64,000 bases of DNA, taken from positions 10,232,085 through 10,296,084 of the forward strand of contig CM037863.1 of the NCBI GenBank assembly GCA_021292105.1, read 5' to 3'. Origin of the DNA: Anadara kagoshimensis. Lineage: Eukaryota; Mollusca; Bivalvia; Arcoida; Arcidae. The position numbers were made by a program, and so were the translations under genes. This document shows positions 34,140 through 45,589 of the stretch, piece by piece. The notes under the pieces were generated by a model. The model saw only the letters and a list, made by a program, of their open reading frames with translations. It was not told where the DNA came from and ran no database searches. Each line of letters opens with the position of its first letter. Positions within the stretch are counted from its first letter, which is position 1.

Positions 34140-34385
34140 ATAGAATTGAGTTTTAAGTTCCAGTCAAGAATATTTGCTTATATCGAGACATCACCAGCAA
34201 CAAATGAAGTTGCAGAAATTTTTACCCTTGCAGCAATGTGTATGGAGAGTTGTTTAACATACCACACCTACCATGACATGGAACATCAGTTTTTAAGGTA
34301 TCCCCCAGAAGATCCAGTGACTTTTATTAATAAATGCCAAGTGCATATAGTGAAAGAGCAGTGGATTCTACAGACAGTAACATTT
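34140..34385 (-). repeat. SINE-A copy, antisense, diverged
   Basis: It has the tail complement (ccagtcaagaatatttgctt), cgagacatcaccagcaaca, accacacctaccatgacatg and tttattaataaatgccaagt. The head is not recognisable. Confidence 0.65.
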
Positions 34386-34514
34386 TGATAGAAATCTTAG
34401 CATCTTTATTTTAAACTATACCTAGTAACCTTCAGCAGTTCACCTACAGAGGTGGGAACTACACAGTAGGAATAGGCTAACAATAAAATGAATGTACATC
34501 CTACTTTCCAATTA

Positions 34515-34748
34515 GGTATGGCCAAGTGGGCTTAAACAGAGAATCACAGTACCTCTCACCGCTGAGTTGGAATAAATACCACTCAGAACAAACCCTAGTT
34601 TGAAAAGTTTTTCAGTTTCCTTGCTGATGGTCAGTGGTTTTATAAAGCACTCCAGTTCCTCCACAGTCTCAGAACTGACCTCCTTAATAAACATGAAAAA
34701 AGTGAAAGAATCTTGACCGGGGCATAAAACACAATAACTCTGTTCCAC
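34515..34748 (+). repeat. SINE-B copy, sense, abutting the satellite
   Basis: The head tatggccaagtgggctta, the body (ctccagttcctccacagtct) and the tail (aaagaatcttgaccggggca, ctctgttccac) are all present. The first satellite unit begins immediately after its tail. Confidence 0.8.
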
Positions 34749-34749
34749 T

Positions 34750-37615
34750 TTCTTTCCAATCTCCTTTATGATATACATCATTCCTTAGATAATCCTACTT
34801 TACAATCTCTTTTATGATCTACATCATTCCTTAGATAATCCTTCTTTCCAATCTCCTGTATGATATACATCATTCCTTAGATAATCCTTCTTTCCAATCT
34901 CCTTTATGATATACATCATTCCTCAGATAATCCTACTTTACAATCTCTTTTATGATCTACATCATTCCTTAGATAATCCTTCTTATCAATCTCCTTTATG
35001 ATATACATCATTCCTTAGATAATCCTACTTTCCAATCTCCTTTATGATATACATCATTCCTTAGATAATCCTACTTTCCAATCTCCTTTATGATCTACAT
35101 CATTCCTTAGATAATCCTACTTTCCAATCTCCCTCATGATATACATCATTCCTTAGATAATCCTACTTTCCAATCTCCTTTATGATATACATCATTCCTT
35201 AGATAATCCTACTTTCCAATCTCCTTTATGATCTACATCATTCCTTACATAATCCTACTTTCCAATCTCCCTCATGATATACATCATTCCTTAGATAATC
35301 TTACTTTCCAATCTCCTTTATGATATACATCATTCCTTAGATAATCCTACTTTCCAATCTCCTTTATGATATACATCATTCCTTAGATAATCCTACTTTC
35401 CAATCTCCCTCATGATATACATCATTCCTTAGATAATCCTACTTTCCAATCTCCTTTATGATATACATCATTCCTCAGATAATCCTTCTTTCCAATCTCC
35501 TTTATGATATACATCATTCCTTAGATAATCCTACTTTACAATCTCTTTTATGATATACATCATTCCTTAGATAATCCTTCTTTCCAATCTCCTTTATGAT
35601 ATACATCATTCCTTAGATAATCCTACTTTCCAATCTCCTTTATGATATACATCATTCCTTAGATAATCCTTCTTTCCAATCTCCTTTATGATATACATCA
35701 TTCCTTAGATAATCCTTCTTTCCAATCTCCTTCATGATATACATCATTCCTTAGATAATCCTACTTTCCAATCATCTTCATGATATACATCATTCCTTAG
35801 ATAATCCTTCTTTCCAATCTCCTGTATGATATACATCATTCCTTAGATAATCCTACTTTCCAATCTCCTTCATGATATAAATCATTCCTTAGATAATCCT
35901 ACTTTCCAATCTCCTGTATGATATACATCATTCCTTAGATAATCCTTCTTTCCAATCTCCTTTATGATATACATCATTCCTCAGATAATCCTACTTTACA
36001 ATCTCTTTTATGATCTACATCATTCCTTAGATAATCCTTCTTTCCAATCTCCTGTATGATATACATCATTCCTTAGATAATCCTTCTTTCCAATCTCCTT
36101 TATGATATACATCATTCCTCAGATAATCCTACTTTACAATCTCTTTTATGATCTACATCATTCCTTAGATAATCCTTCTTATCAATCTCCTTTATGATAT
36201 ACATCATTCCTTAGATAATCCTTCTTTCTAATCTCCTTTATGATATACATCATTCCTTAGATAATCCTACTTTCCAATCTCCTTTATGATCTACATCATT
36301 CCTTACATAATCCTACTTTCCAATCTCCTCATGATATACATCATTCCTTAGATAATCCTACTTTCCAATCTCCTTTATGATATACATCATTCCTTAGATA
36401 ATCCTACTTTCCAATCTCCTTTATGATATACATCATTCCTTAGATAATCCTACTTTCCAATCTCCTCATGATATGCATCATTCCTTAGATAATCCTACTT
36501 TCCAATCTCCTTTATGATATACATCATTCCTTAGATAATCCTTCTTTCCAATCTCCTTATGATATACATCATTCCTTAGATAATCCTACTTTCAATCTCC
36601 TTTATGATATACATCATTCCTTAGATAATCCTACTTTCCAATCTCCTTTATGATATACATCATTCCTTAGATAATCCTACTTTCCAATCTCCTTTATGAT
36701 ATACATCATTCCTTAGATAATCCTACTTTCCAATCTCCTTTATGATATACATCATTCCTTAGATAATCCTTCTTTCCAATCTCCTTCATGATATACATCA
36801 TTCCTTAGATAATCCTACTTTCCAATCTCTTCATGATATACATCATTCCTTAGATAATCCTTCTTTCCAATCTCCTTATGATATACATCATTCCTTAGAT
36901 AATCCTTCTTTCCAATCTCCTTTATGATATACATCATTCCTTAGATAATCCTACTTTCCAATCTCCTTCATGATATACATCATTCCTTAGATAATCCTAC
37001 TTTCCAATCTCCTTCATGATATACATCATTCCTTAGATAATCCTACTTTCCAATCTCCTTCATGATATAATCATTCCTTAGATAATCCTACTTTCCAATC
37101 TCCTGTATGATATACATCATTCCTTAGATAATCCTACTTTCCAATCTCCTGTATGATATACATCATTCCTTAGATAATCCTTCTTTCCAATCTCCTTTAT
37201 GATATACATCATTCCTTAGATAATCCTTCTTTCCAATCTCCTGTATGATATACATCATTCCTTAGATAATCCTACTTTCCAATGTCCTTTATGATATACA
37301 TCATTTCTTAGATAATCCTACTTTCCAATCTCCTTTATGATATACATCATTCCTCAGATAATCCTTCTTTCCAATCTCCTTCATGATATACATCATTCCT
37401 TAGATAATCCTACTTTCCAATCTCCTTCATGATATACATCATTCCTTAGATAATCCTACTTTCCAATCTCCTTCATGATATACATCATTCCTTAGATAAT
37501 CCTACTTTCTAATCTCCTTCATGATATACATCATTCCTTAGATAATCCTACTTTCCAATCTCCTTTATGATATACATCATTCCTTAGATAATCCTACTTT
37601 CCAATCTCCTTTATG
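34750..37615. repeat. 46-bp satellite, about 62 tandem units
   Basis: The consensus unit is tttccaatctcctttatgat + atacatcattccttagataa + tcctac. Most units differ by a few bases: ccttcttt for cctacttt, gatctac for gatatac, cctcag for ccttag, ctccctcatg or ctccttcatg for ctcctttatg. Marker variants recur at exact multiples of 46 bp. It occupies most of the intron between exons 9 and 10, between a SINE-B tail and a TIR element. There is no open frame of note, no spacer diversity and no cas gene, so it is not CRISPR. Confidence 0.97.
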
Positions 37616-37675
37616 TTTGACTGTTTTTATTCATACCAGCATGAATAACAATAAAATGGATGTGAATGATCTCTA

Positions 37676-38090
37676 CAGGGGTCCTACCAGTTTTGGGGTC
37701 CCAAAAAGTAGGAATATGGGGTCAAAATTCTAGCAGTTTTGTAGGAAATTATACAAGTTTTCAATAAAATAAGAATATTTTTTTAATAGTTTCCATATTA
37801 AATATATATCATGCCTAATTTCCTTCCCTTCAGCCATTCCCTTTCCCCCTTTTACTTACAAACATAAAGTATTGGCAACTACAATGTACACTTACTGCTT
37901 CAGAAATCTTGCTTCAGAAATTTAATAAATGCAGAAAAAATGTCCCTATTTTGAATTCCTGAAGCTACCAGTAACAAAAAGATAAGGAAATATAGGAAAT
38001 ATAGGAGGTTTTTCAAATTACATAGGAAAATATAGGAAAGGGTCAATATTTTAGGAAATATAGGAAAATATAGGAATGGTAGGATCCCCG
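37676..38090. mobile_element. TIR element with TCTCTA flanks
   Basis: CAGGGGTCCTACCAG at the left and ggtaggatcccCG at the right are inverted repeats. TCTCTA lies directly outside both ends. The interior repeats ataggaaatataggaaaata-type words. It is about 415 bp and non-coding. The superfamily is uncertain. Confidence 0.8.
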
Positions 38091-38108
38091 TCTCTAAGAT
38101 AAACTTAC

Positions 38109-38281
38109 CTTCCAGTCCCCTTCATGCTGTTTAAACTCCTTTATCTGTGTGGGCGATTTTCCACTCTTTTTTACTTTAAACCCATCACCCTTCGGTAAGT
38201 TATATTTCCTGTTTGAGCTGAACGGAGATACTGATGCTACAATTTTCCGGGACTTTTTCTTTATTTTAAATGGTGCTGGAG
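38109..38281 (-). CDS. Exon 9, basic, 57 codons
   Basis: Phase 1 in and 0 out. It begins APAPFKIKKKSRKIVASVSP, continues NRKYNLPKGDGFKVKKSGKS and ends HEGDWK. The acceptor is CTTTTAG|CTCC and the donor GGAAG|GTAAGT, a consensus donor. It is strongly basic. The next exon lies 4.1 kb away across the satellite. Confidence 0.9.
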
Positions 38282-38662
38282 CTAAAAGACAAAAACTCTA
38301 TTGGTCACCTTAGTTTTTATAATGGATTAATGCAACAATTGCAGTAAAATATAGTCATCAAATGCAAGTTACAGGTTCAAAATTCTAGACCACAAACAGG
38401 AATGCAAACAGAAAGCATGGTCATATTTTCCAATTTGGAAAACAGCAAATAAATGAAGGATTATACATTATAGCAGACATCTTTTGACAGATTTGAATAT
38501 TTCTGTGAAACATGTTTTCAGCTCCTCATTTATATTATCTGAATGAAACTGTTCATAAGACATAATTCAGAGATGGTATAAAGTCATTTTATGTATCAAA
38601 ACTTTGTAGTTGTATTTACATGATTAAATTTTGGAATTTTTCTAAGTCTAATTAACAGAAAG

Positions 38663-38958
38663 TGGAAGTGTGTGGCCTAGTGGTTAAGGCATTGGACTCA
38701 TGATTCGAAGGTCGTGGGTTCGATCCCTGGACCGGGCGATGTGTTGTGTCCTTGAGCAAGACACTTAATTTCACGTTATTCCAGTTCACTCAGCTGAAAA
38801 ATAAATGAGTACCAGCAAAATGCTGGGGGTTAACCCTGCGATGGACCAGCATCCCATTCAGGGGAGAGTCTTGTACTCTCAGTCGCTTAACGCCACAGAA
38901 ACTGGGATAAGCTCCGGCCTGATGGGCCTAATGGCTCGGGACAGACTTTAACTTTTTA
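38663..38958 (+). repeat. SINE-C copy, sense, tRNA-derived with a conserved-core-like centre
   Basis: The head has gtggcctagtggttaaggc and gggttcgatccctgg (A- and B-box-like). The centre reads ccttgagcaagacacttaat, resembling the core of V/Deu-type SINEs. The 3' part has accctgcgatggaccagcat and gggataagctccggcctgat. The only copy of this family seen in the window, and well preserved. Confidence 0.85.
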
Positions 38959-39016
38959 ATTAACAGAAAGAACAAACTGAAACAGAACATTTGTCAGTTA
39001 AAACATTTAACATTAC

Positions 39017-39061
39017 CTTTATATAATCGTCTCTTTTCTGAACTTGATCGGCTGAAAGGAC
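39017..39061 (-). CDS. Exon 8, 45 nt, serine/arginine-rich
   Basis: It encodes S-PFSRSSSEKRRLYK with phase 1 in and out. The acceptor TTTTTTTACAG|GTCC and donor AAAG|GTAATG are good. With exon 7 it forms an RS-like stretch. Confidence 0.88.
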
Positions 39062-39642
39062 CTGTAAAAAAAAGCCATAAATAATTTAAAAAAAAAAAAA
39101 AATTTTGAATGGCGTTTCATGGCAACCAACCACAAATTATCCATTTACCATGAATTCAGTCAATTATGGGTATATAAAAAGTATGTGATCTTCAATATTA
39201 TGTTACATGTATTTTGACTTTGATGGTCATTTTTTTATTTTGTATGTCAAAACTGTATGGACTCTTATAAGTTTTCATTTGAGTCACATTCATCTCAAAA
39301 AGCCCTCAAATGATCTGACTTTAAAAATTTTAAAAACATTGGTACTCTAACAACAATGCTGATAGATTTTTTGGATGTATACATATGTGAACGTTCTTGA
39401 CTATGTCCATGTCCATTGTAAATAAATTGCCTTACATTTGAATCATAAACTGACACTTGTTTAATTGAGTACCTGAGGTAAAGGAAGGGAATTACATAGA
39501 TATTATATCAGTGTTAATTTTACAGCTCTAAACCGCCGTTTCTGTATACAATTTGTGAAACCAAATTGTAAAATGAGGAAATATATTTTAGTCATTTTTT
39601 AAAGTTAAAAAAATTAAAAAATTGATTAAATAATAATAATAC

Positions 39643-39735
39643 TTTTTGACTGTGAATGTGATCTATCATGTGATCTGTCATCGTCTTCTTCATCTGACTG
39701 TGTTCCGTCCCTGGTACGTCTTGTTCGGATTTCTT
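39643..39735 (-). CDS. Exon 7, acidic then His/Ser-rich, tandem acceptors
   Basis: It encodes EEIRTRRTRDGTQSDEEDDD, then RSHDRSHSQSK, phase 1 in and out. The donor is CAAAAA|GTATTA. The frame is fixed by the phase of both neighbours. The acceptor lies in TAAGAAAAAGCAGAAG. The chosen CAG site and AG sites 3 and 9 nt upstream all keep frame, so two or three residues at the start may vary. Confidence 0.8.
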
Positions 39736-39980
39736 CTGCTTTTTCTTAGATGTGATCCCTCCCCTCTTTCATCATCTACATTTATACACAAAAAAAAAGT
39801 AAATTTGAAGTTACAGGTCATAAATTATCTCCGTTAGATCATGCTATCATAATAATACAAAATATGAACAATTATTATATTTAAAATAATGCTTATTTCA
39901 CTAATAACCCTGGAGCCAAAAAATGGTATGACAGGCTTGCAGTTATTCATATTTACGATTGGAATTGACCTTCTTTACCT

Positions 39981-40063
39981 GAACTTATGAGAGTCAGGAA
40001 TAGCATATTTTTTATATGAATTACTTTGATGTTTATATAATATGCTTTTCCTGACTCTCGTTC
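39981..40063. repeat. Hairpin 1 (83 bp) in intron 6
   Basis: The left arm gaacttatgagagtcaggaa + tagcatat is inversely matched by aatatgcttttcctgactct + cgttc. The loop is about 30 bp of A/T. It may be a small MITE or an inverted-repeat remnant. Confidence 0.8.
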
Positions 40064-40067
40064 ATTT

Positions 40068-40228
40068 AACAATTGAACTGTTTAAAAATGCGGTTCATAG
40101 TTGATATGAACGCAATTGATATGCAAGCAAACTGAATAACGCGCTAACGCGCGTTATGATTAGTTTGCCTTGCATATCAATTGCGTTCATATCGACTATG
40201 AACCGCATTTCTAAACAGTTCAATTGTT
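40068..40228. repeat. Hairpin 2 (about 161 bp), near-perfect palindrome
   Basis: The left arm starts aacaattgaactgtttaaaa + atgcggttcatagttgatat, then gaacgcaattgatatgcaa. The right arm repeats this inversely with only a few mismatches, and the centre is gcgctaacgcgcgtta. An isolated arm piece (gttcatagccgatatgaacg) occurs at about 40626. Probably a foldback MITE, or a source of structured RNA when exon 6-7 intron RNA is made. Confidence 0.9.
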
Positions 40229-40750
40229 ATATTTACGTTTAAAACTATTTTCTTTTCTTTTTCTTGGTTCAAAATCATTTTAGAAAATTTTAATTCCGCG
40301 CTTTGTCAACAAAGATTTTCGATTAACGAACAGCTGATGGAACAGCAGATCAAACTGATCAGCTGTGCAGTTTGGCGCCAGAAATTCTAGGACAATATAG
40401 TGCGTGGAAAAAACAACACATTGCATACAAAAACACTCTCATAAAGACAAAGAAAATTCTTAGCAAAAGTCTCGCCAAATGACATGAGTAATTCGATATC
40501 GCGGGATGTAAACAAACTTTATTTTTATGTCAATATAGTTCCGGTTTTGTGTATTTTATATTGTGTATTCATACGCAAATTGTTGTGAATGGAATTCTCG
40601 TGACGTCACCAAGGTAGATCTTGCAGTTCATAGCCGATATGAACGCAATTGCTCTGAAACCTTGTGTAGAAGACAGAAAACAGACAAAATGTAAATATAA
40701 TACCAAATGAATACACTCAAAAAGAACGTCATTTCTTAAAAATTGCATAC

Positions 40751-41149
40751 CATCATCATAATCAGTGCTTTGGTCTGTATAGTTTCCATCACCAGTTCCG
40801 GAAGATTTCCCGTCTAAATGCTTCAGACCTTCCACTATATAAACTCTCTTCCCTTTACTTCCTGTATGTGCCGTGTCACCTCTGACCTCTGACCCAGTTC
40901 CTGCACTATACATCTCGTCATCGCCATCAAGGCCACTTATTTTTGTACTCCGACTGGACAGTTTTGATCGTTTTGTACTCGGGCTTGATGGTTTTGATCG
41001 CTTGGTACTTTGGCTTGTTGACTCTGATGTCTTTATTCCGAGTAATTCCTCTTCTTCAGGCGTTATTTTATCTATTAATATTCCTTCGTCTTCCTCAGAC
41101 ATGTTATCTTTATATTGCCTGTCTGCTAGAGTTGTCTCCCCTTCAGCAC
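40751..41149 (-). CDS. Exon 6, 133 codons, acidic and serine-rich
   Basis: Phase 1 in and out. It starts GAEGETTLADRQYKD, then MSEEDEGILIDKITPEEEEL. A short repeat follows (STKRSKPSSP, STKRSKLSSR, STKISG). It ends NYTDQSTDYDDG. The acceptor TGTTACAG|GTGC and donor GATG|GTATGC are sound. The internal ATG at 41102 could mislead single-exon prediction. Confidence 0.92.
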
Positions 41150-41474
41150 CTGTAACAATAAAAAGTGTACATCATTAATTTGTTTTATATAGTTACAATT
41201 TGTTCATGTGCATTTGAGCTCTACATCACTTATATCAACATACCACCAGCTATGTGTGAACTTGCATAATTTTTTATACCTATAGTGTGATTTTCTTTTA
41301 CCATGTTAAATAAACTTTCCAAGTACTTAATGCTTTCAAATTTCTTGTCAGCAAAAATGTATTGAATTTTTTACAAATTTTCAACATAATCATTTTTGTC
41401 CATTTTAAATTTTTGGATTTTGACATTGCCAGTCCACAATATCCAAAGGTTACATTGTCCACTTAACTGTCACA

Positions 41475-41730
41475 GAAGTTGCCTGGTTGGTCAAGAGGTC
41501 TATAGCACAAGCGTGTATAAAACCACAGCACTTCTCACAATCTTGATTTAAATCCTATTTGGGCAGATTTTAGTGTGTTCAATTTAGTTTCTTTGCCAAA
41601 AGCTGGTGATTTCCCCAGTTACCCTGGTTTTCTCCACCACCACCACCACAAAACCAACTGTTTTGACATAAGTGGAAGAATCTTGACTAGGGCATAAAAC
41701 TCCATTACTTTATTTCACTTCACCAGCCCA
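41475..41730 (+). repeat. SINE-B copy, sense
   Basis: It has the head tgcctggttggtcaagaggt + ctatagcac, the body with an expanded ccaccaccaccaccac tract, and the tail aagaatcttgactagggcat + aaaactccattac. It lies immediately before the tail array. Confidence 0.8.
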
Positions 41731-42960
41731 GAACTGACCACATTGATTTAAGCAAAAGAATCTTGACTGGGGCATAGAACATCATAACTCCACTCCACCA
41801 TTCCAGAACTCATCACCTTCATATAATTGAAAGAATCTTGACTCTAGCCATGAAGCACCATTGCTCCAATCCTTCTACAGTTTAAAGATCCCTATGTTTG
41901 TCAGTTCATTTGAAGAAGGAGGTTGATCTTCTCTGAGTACTCAGGTTTCCTTCACCATCTCTGCAATGGCTGCCTTGATACAAGTTAAAGAACCTTGATC
42001 GGGCCTCAAACTCCATTTACAATTCAACATCCCTGAACTGGCCATCTTGATATAAGTGAAAGAATCCTGACTGTGACATAAAACTCCATTACTCCCTTCA
42101 ATCATCCCAAAACTGATTGCCAAAGAAATTGACTTCGGCATAAAACTTCATTACTCCACTCCATCCCATCATCCCAGAACTGGCCATCTTGATATATGTG
42201 AAAGAATCTTGACTGGGACATAAAACTCCAATACATAGTACTCCATCCCATTATCCCAGAACTGGCCATCTTGATATATGTGAAAGAATCTTGACTGGGA
42301 CATAAAACTCCAATACATAGTACTCCATCCCATTATCCCAGAACTGGCCATCTTGATATATGTGAAAGAATCTTGACTGGGACATAAAACTCCAATACAT
42401 GTACTCCATCCCATCATCCCAGAAGCCATCTTGATATATGTGAAAGAATCTTGACTGGGACATAAAACTCCAATACATAGTACTCCATCCCATTATCCCA
42501 GAACTGGCCATCTTGATATATGTGAAAGAATCTTGACTGGGACATAAAACTCCAATACATGTACTCCATCCCATCATCCCAGAAGCCATCTTGATATATG
42601 TGAAAGAATCTTGACTGGGACATAAAACTCCAATACATAGTACTCCATCCCATTATCCCAGAACTGGCCATCTTGATATATGTGAAAGAATCTTGACTGG
42701 GACATAAAACTCCCAATACATGTAATCCATCCATTCATCATAGAAATTGCCATCTTGATATAAGTGAAAGAATCTTGACTTGGACATAAAGCTCAAATAC
42801 TCCATCCCATCATCCCAGAACTGGCCACATTGATTTGAGTGAAAGAATCGTGACTGGGGTGTAAAACATCACTATTATACCTCAGAACTCATCAACTTCA
42901 TATAATTAAAAGAATCTTGACTCTGGTGTAAATCTCCATCACTCCACTCCCTTTAGTTCA
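41731..42960. repeat. Tandem array of SINE-B tails, core unit 82 bp
   Basis: The core (about 42170-42750) has the unit ccatcttgatatatgtgaaa + gaatcttgactgggacataa + aactccaatacatagtactc + catcccattatcccagaact + gg. Some units lack a few bases (about 79 bp). Diverged units with the same order flank it on both sides. The overlapping minus frames of 86-112 residues repeating QSRFFHIYQDG-like segments come from this array and are not genes. Confidence 0.92.
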
Positions 42961-42966
42961 CAGTAC

Positions 42967-43107
42967 CTTGATCTCCAGTTAACTTCGTAGCTTTATTATC
43001 CTCTGTTTCCAGATGAGGAAGGAAGACATTTTTTCTGACTTCATCATAATTCATTTCCTGGTCACCACTAAGTCCTTCTTTGTCTTTCCAAGCTTCAAAA
43101 TGTCCAG
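42967..43107 (-). CDS. Exon 5, 47 codons
   Basis: Phase 1 in and out. It encodes A-GHFEAWKDKEGLSGDQEM, then NYDEVRKNVFLPHLETEDNK and ATKLTGDQ. The acceptor GATTTAG|CTGG and donor TCAAG|GTACTG are acceptable. It may close the structured N-terminal part; after it the protein becomes low complexity. Confidence 0.85.
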
Positions 43108-43917
43108 CTAAATCAAATTAAATAATGTCATACTGTAAAGGGAATTATTTTTGCGGGGTGAAAATTTCGCGATTTCTGAAATCTGACATTTTGCGTGGGT
43201 GTAATTTCAGCGTTACCGATATAAGTGGGTGTATATTCTGTATATTATGATATATAAACCTGTATAGTTATCATTTTTGTGTTGGTTAAAGTTTCGCAGT
43301 AATTTCTCGAAATAAGCGAACATTTTACCCCTTTACAATATTAGTGTGAAATCATCCATTTTTGTGGTGTCCAAATTTTCATTATTTTCAGTTATCATTC
43401 CAGAAGGGGGCATTTGGCAAATAATCACTGGTTTTATCAAATGACTTCATTGTTAAGGTTTTAGTGCATGTGGTACTTATTTAACAAATACATTAATGCA
43501 AAATTATTGCAGTTTTATATTATACTTGTTTAGAGGAAAGTGTTTGAAAATTGCTGATTCTGAAAAATTCTAGATTGAACATTGTTTTCAAAGATAACCT
43601 TGCCTACAAATTTATATGTCATTGAAGTAGTATCAATCACAATTTGCCTTAAACAGAAACAACAATGAAATAACCACAACACAAAATGGTATTTTTCTTA
43701 CAACTACGAATATTGGACTCCTCGAAAATAAATGACCCCCACAGTAAACAGTTTTCTTTAAAGCATACCAAATAATATCCTATAATGACAATTCTATATA
43801 GAACTATTATTTAATTTGTAATCAAATGGTTTGTCATTATTACAGACAACATTGTTGCAAATTCCATACAATGGGAGATAACTCCTTTAATCCTATGACC
43901 TACAGTGTTAAAATGTT

Positions 43918-44130
43918 TGGTGTGGAGTAATGGTGTTCTATAGTCCAAGTCAACATTTTTCATTTGTGGTTAGTTCTGTCATGTAGGAACTAGAGTACTT
44001 GGAGAAAATCACAACTTTTGAAAAGCAAACTAACTGAAGTTTCTGAACCTAGGGTTTGTCCAAATGGTATTCGAACCTAAAATAGGGTTCAGGGGGCACT
44101 GTGATCTGAAAGCCAGTCCTATGGCTTAAT
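43918..44130 (-). repeat. SINE-B copy, antisense, diverged
   Basis: The tail complement (tggagtaatggtgttctata, agtccaagtcaacattttt) is followed by aactagagtacttggagaaa and the head region (cactgtgatctgaaagccag). Confidence 0.65.
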
Positions 44131-44466
44131 GGAACATCAGGGCCTAACCATGTTATAGTGAAGACTCAGCAAAAATTTGAAAATTATAAGATTTCAGTGT
44201 CAAAACATCTTAAGAAGTGTAAAAAAAAAATAACCATTTAAGCTCATTCAGGGGAAGTGTACCTGACTAGTTAGGCATGGGGTTTCAGATTTGGTGTTAA
44301 TTTGACACGACATTCAAAATGATGTCAAGGTCAAATGTCAAGGTCATAGCCTAGTTTTTGCCTGTATATTTACTGTGTTTCCATGTAAAAGATGAGACTG
44401 GAAATTAATTGTAAATGATACAATTCAGTGTCAAAACATCTTCAGAACAATGAGTTAATTAATTAC

Positions 44467-44597
44467 CTCTTTTAGCTAGTTCAGGGAAGGTATACCTCCA
44501 ATTACTTGGATGTCGGTGTTTGAGTTCATGTTCAGGACGATCTCTTTTATAAAATGTAAATCCTCCCCCAGTCTTCACAGGCTGATCCATATGATAA
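44467..44597 (-). CDS. Exon 4, 44 codons
   Basis: Phase 2 in and 1 out. It encodes YHMDQPVKTGGGFTFYKRDR, then PEHELKHRHPSNWRYTFPEL and AKR. The acceptor is ATTTGTAG|TTAT and the donor AGAG|GTAATT. The mixed aromatic, glycine and charged pattern suggests a folded region, unlike later exons. No family is recognised. Confidence 0.88.
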
Positions 44598-45233
44598 CTA
44601 CAAATAACAGACAATCATAATTAGTATGCATGATATTTGGGTCCTGCAACGCAACTGACTAATTGTGTTTTGTGAAAAATTTTATTGGGGCCTTGGTAGG
44701 TATTAATATGTTCATTAACATTTAAGTTTTATGGTATTTAATGAACCACCAAAATAGTGATTCCATCCCAAATAAACACTTGTGATTTTACATGTAGTTA
44801 CTTAAAGTGTGTACCTATGTTGGCACCAGTGGCTGAAATACTGTATGCTTTTTAAATAGGCAACAAAAAGCCCTTTGGGAAACTTGTCTATATCTTAATG
44901 TTTTTTTCTCAAAAATATAGAAAAACTACACACAATACACACTTTCAGATTGACAAAATCCTGCTATGTCTTTAACAAATGTATAACCACGAATAGGAGT
45001 CTGTAAGTCAAATCATGTGACAAGTGTGAATTTTTTTGGGTACAAGAACAATCGGTTTAATCACAAAACATGTTAACGGATGTTGCCTAACATGTCATCT
45101 TTTGACATATAAAAAACAGTGTAACATTTGTTCTTGGACATCAAGTTAAAGAAAATATTTTTATGTCCAGAGAAAAAAAAAGATTTTTAGCAAGACTTAT
45201 GGGTTCTATTAAAAGCATAACAAAACAACTTAC

Positions 45234-45452
45234 TGTGGCTCCAAGCTCCTTTCACAGCCATAACAAAGTCCCATTCTTTGACATCCGGTACAAAATCCTG
45301 GAAAATTATAAACATGATCCCGCTTGTCTGTCTCTGATAGAAACTTCTTAAAGAGTAACATACTCTGGACAAACGGGAAATATCTCTTAGGCTCTGCCAG
45401 CAGATCTTGCCGAAGAAACGACAAGGATGGGACCTTTGGCAGATGCTGTAAG
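45234..45452 (-). CDS. Exon 3, 73 codons, with a CxxC-x5-CxxC motif
   Basis: Phase 2 in and out. It encodes LQHLPKVPSLSFLRQDLLAE, a hydrophobic segment around FPFVQSMLLFKKFL, then FPGFCTGCQRMGLCYGCERS. The spacing CxxC-x5-CxxC could bind one zinc ion. Acceptor TTTACAG|CTTA and donor CCACA|GTAAGT are good. The motif and its aromatic context suggest this exon is the core of a folded domain. Confidence 0.9.
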
Positions 45453-45589
45453 CTGTAAAATAAAATATAATAATTAATGAATATTGCTTAGAAATTTATT
45501 TTATTGGGGAAAAACTAAAAAGACTGCAGAAAATCACACCAGATTGAAAAATACTGTATTGACTATATGTTCTTCAGAGAATGGAGTGG

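Noticed and set aside
34750..37615. CRISPR array
   Set aside because: Units are tandem with no unique spacers between them, and no cas genes are present.
42169..42734. Repeat protein (three overlapping minus frames of 86-112 residues)
   Set aside because: They come from an 82-bp SINE-tail array. The repeated frame changes phase because 82 is not a multiple of three.
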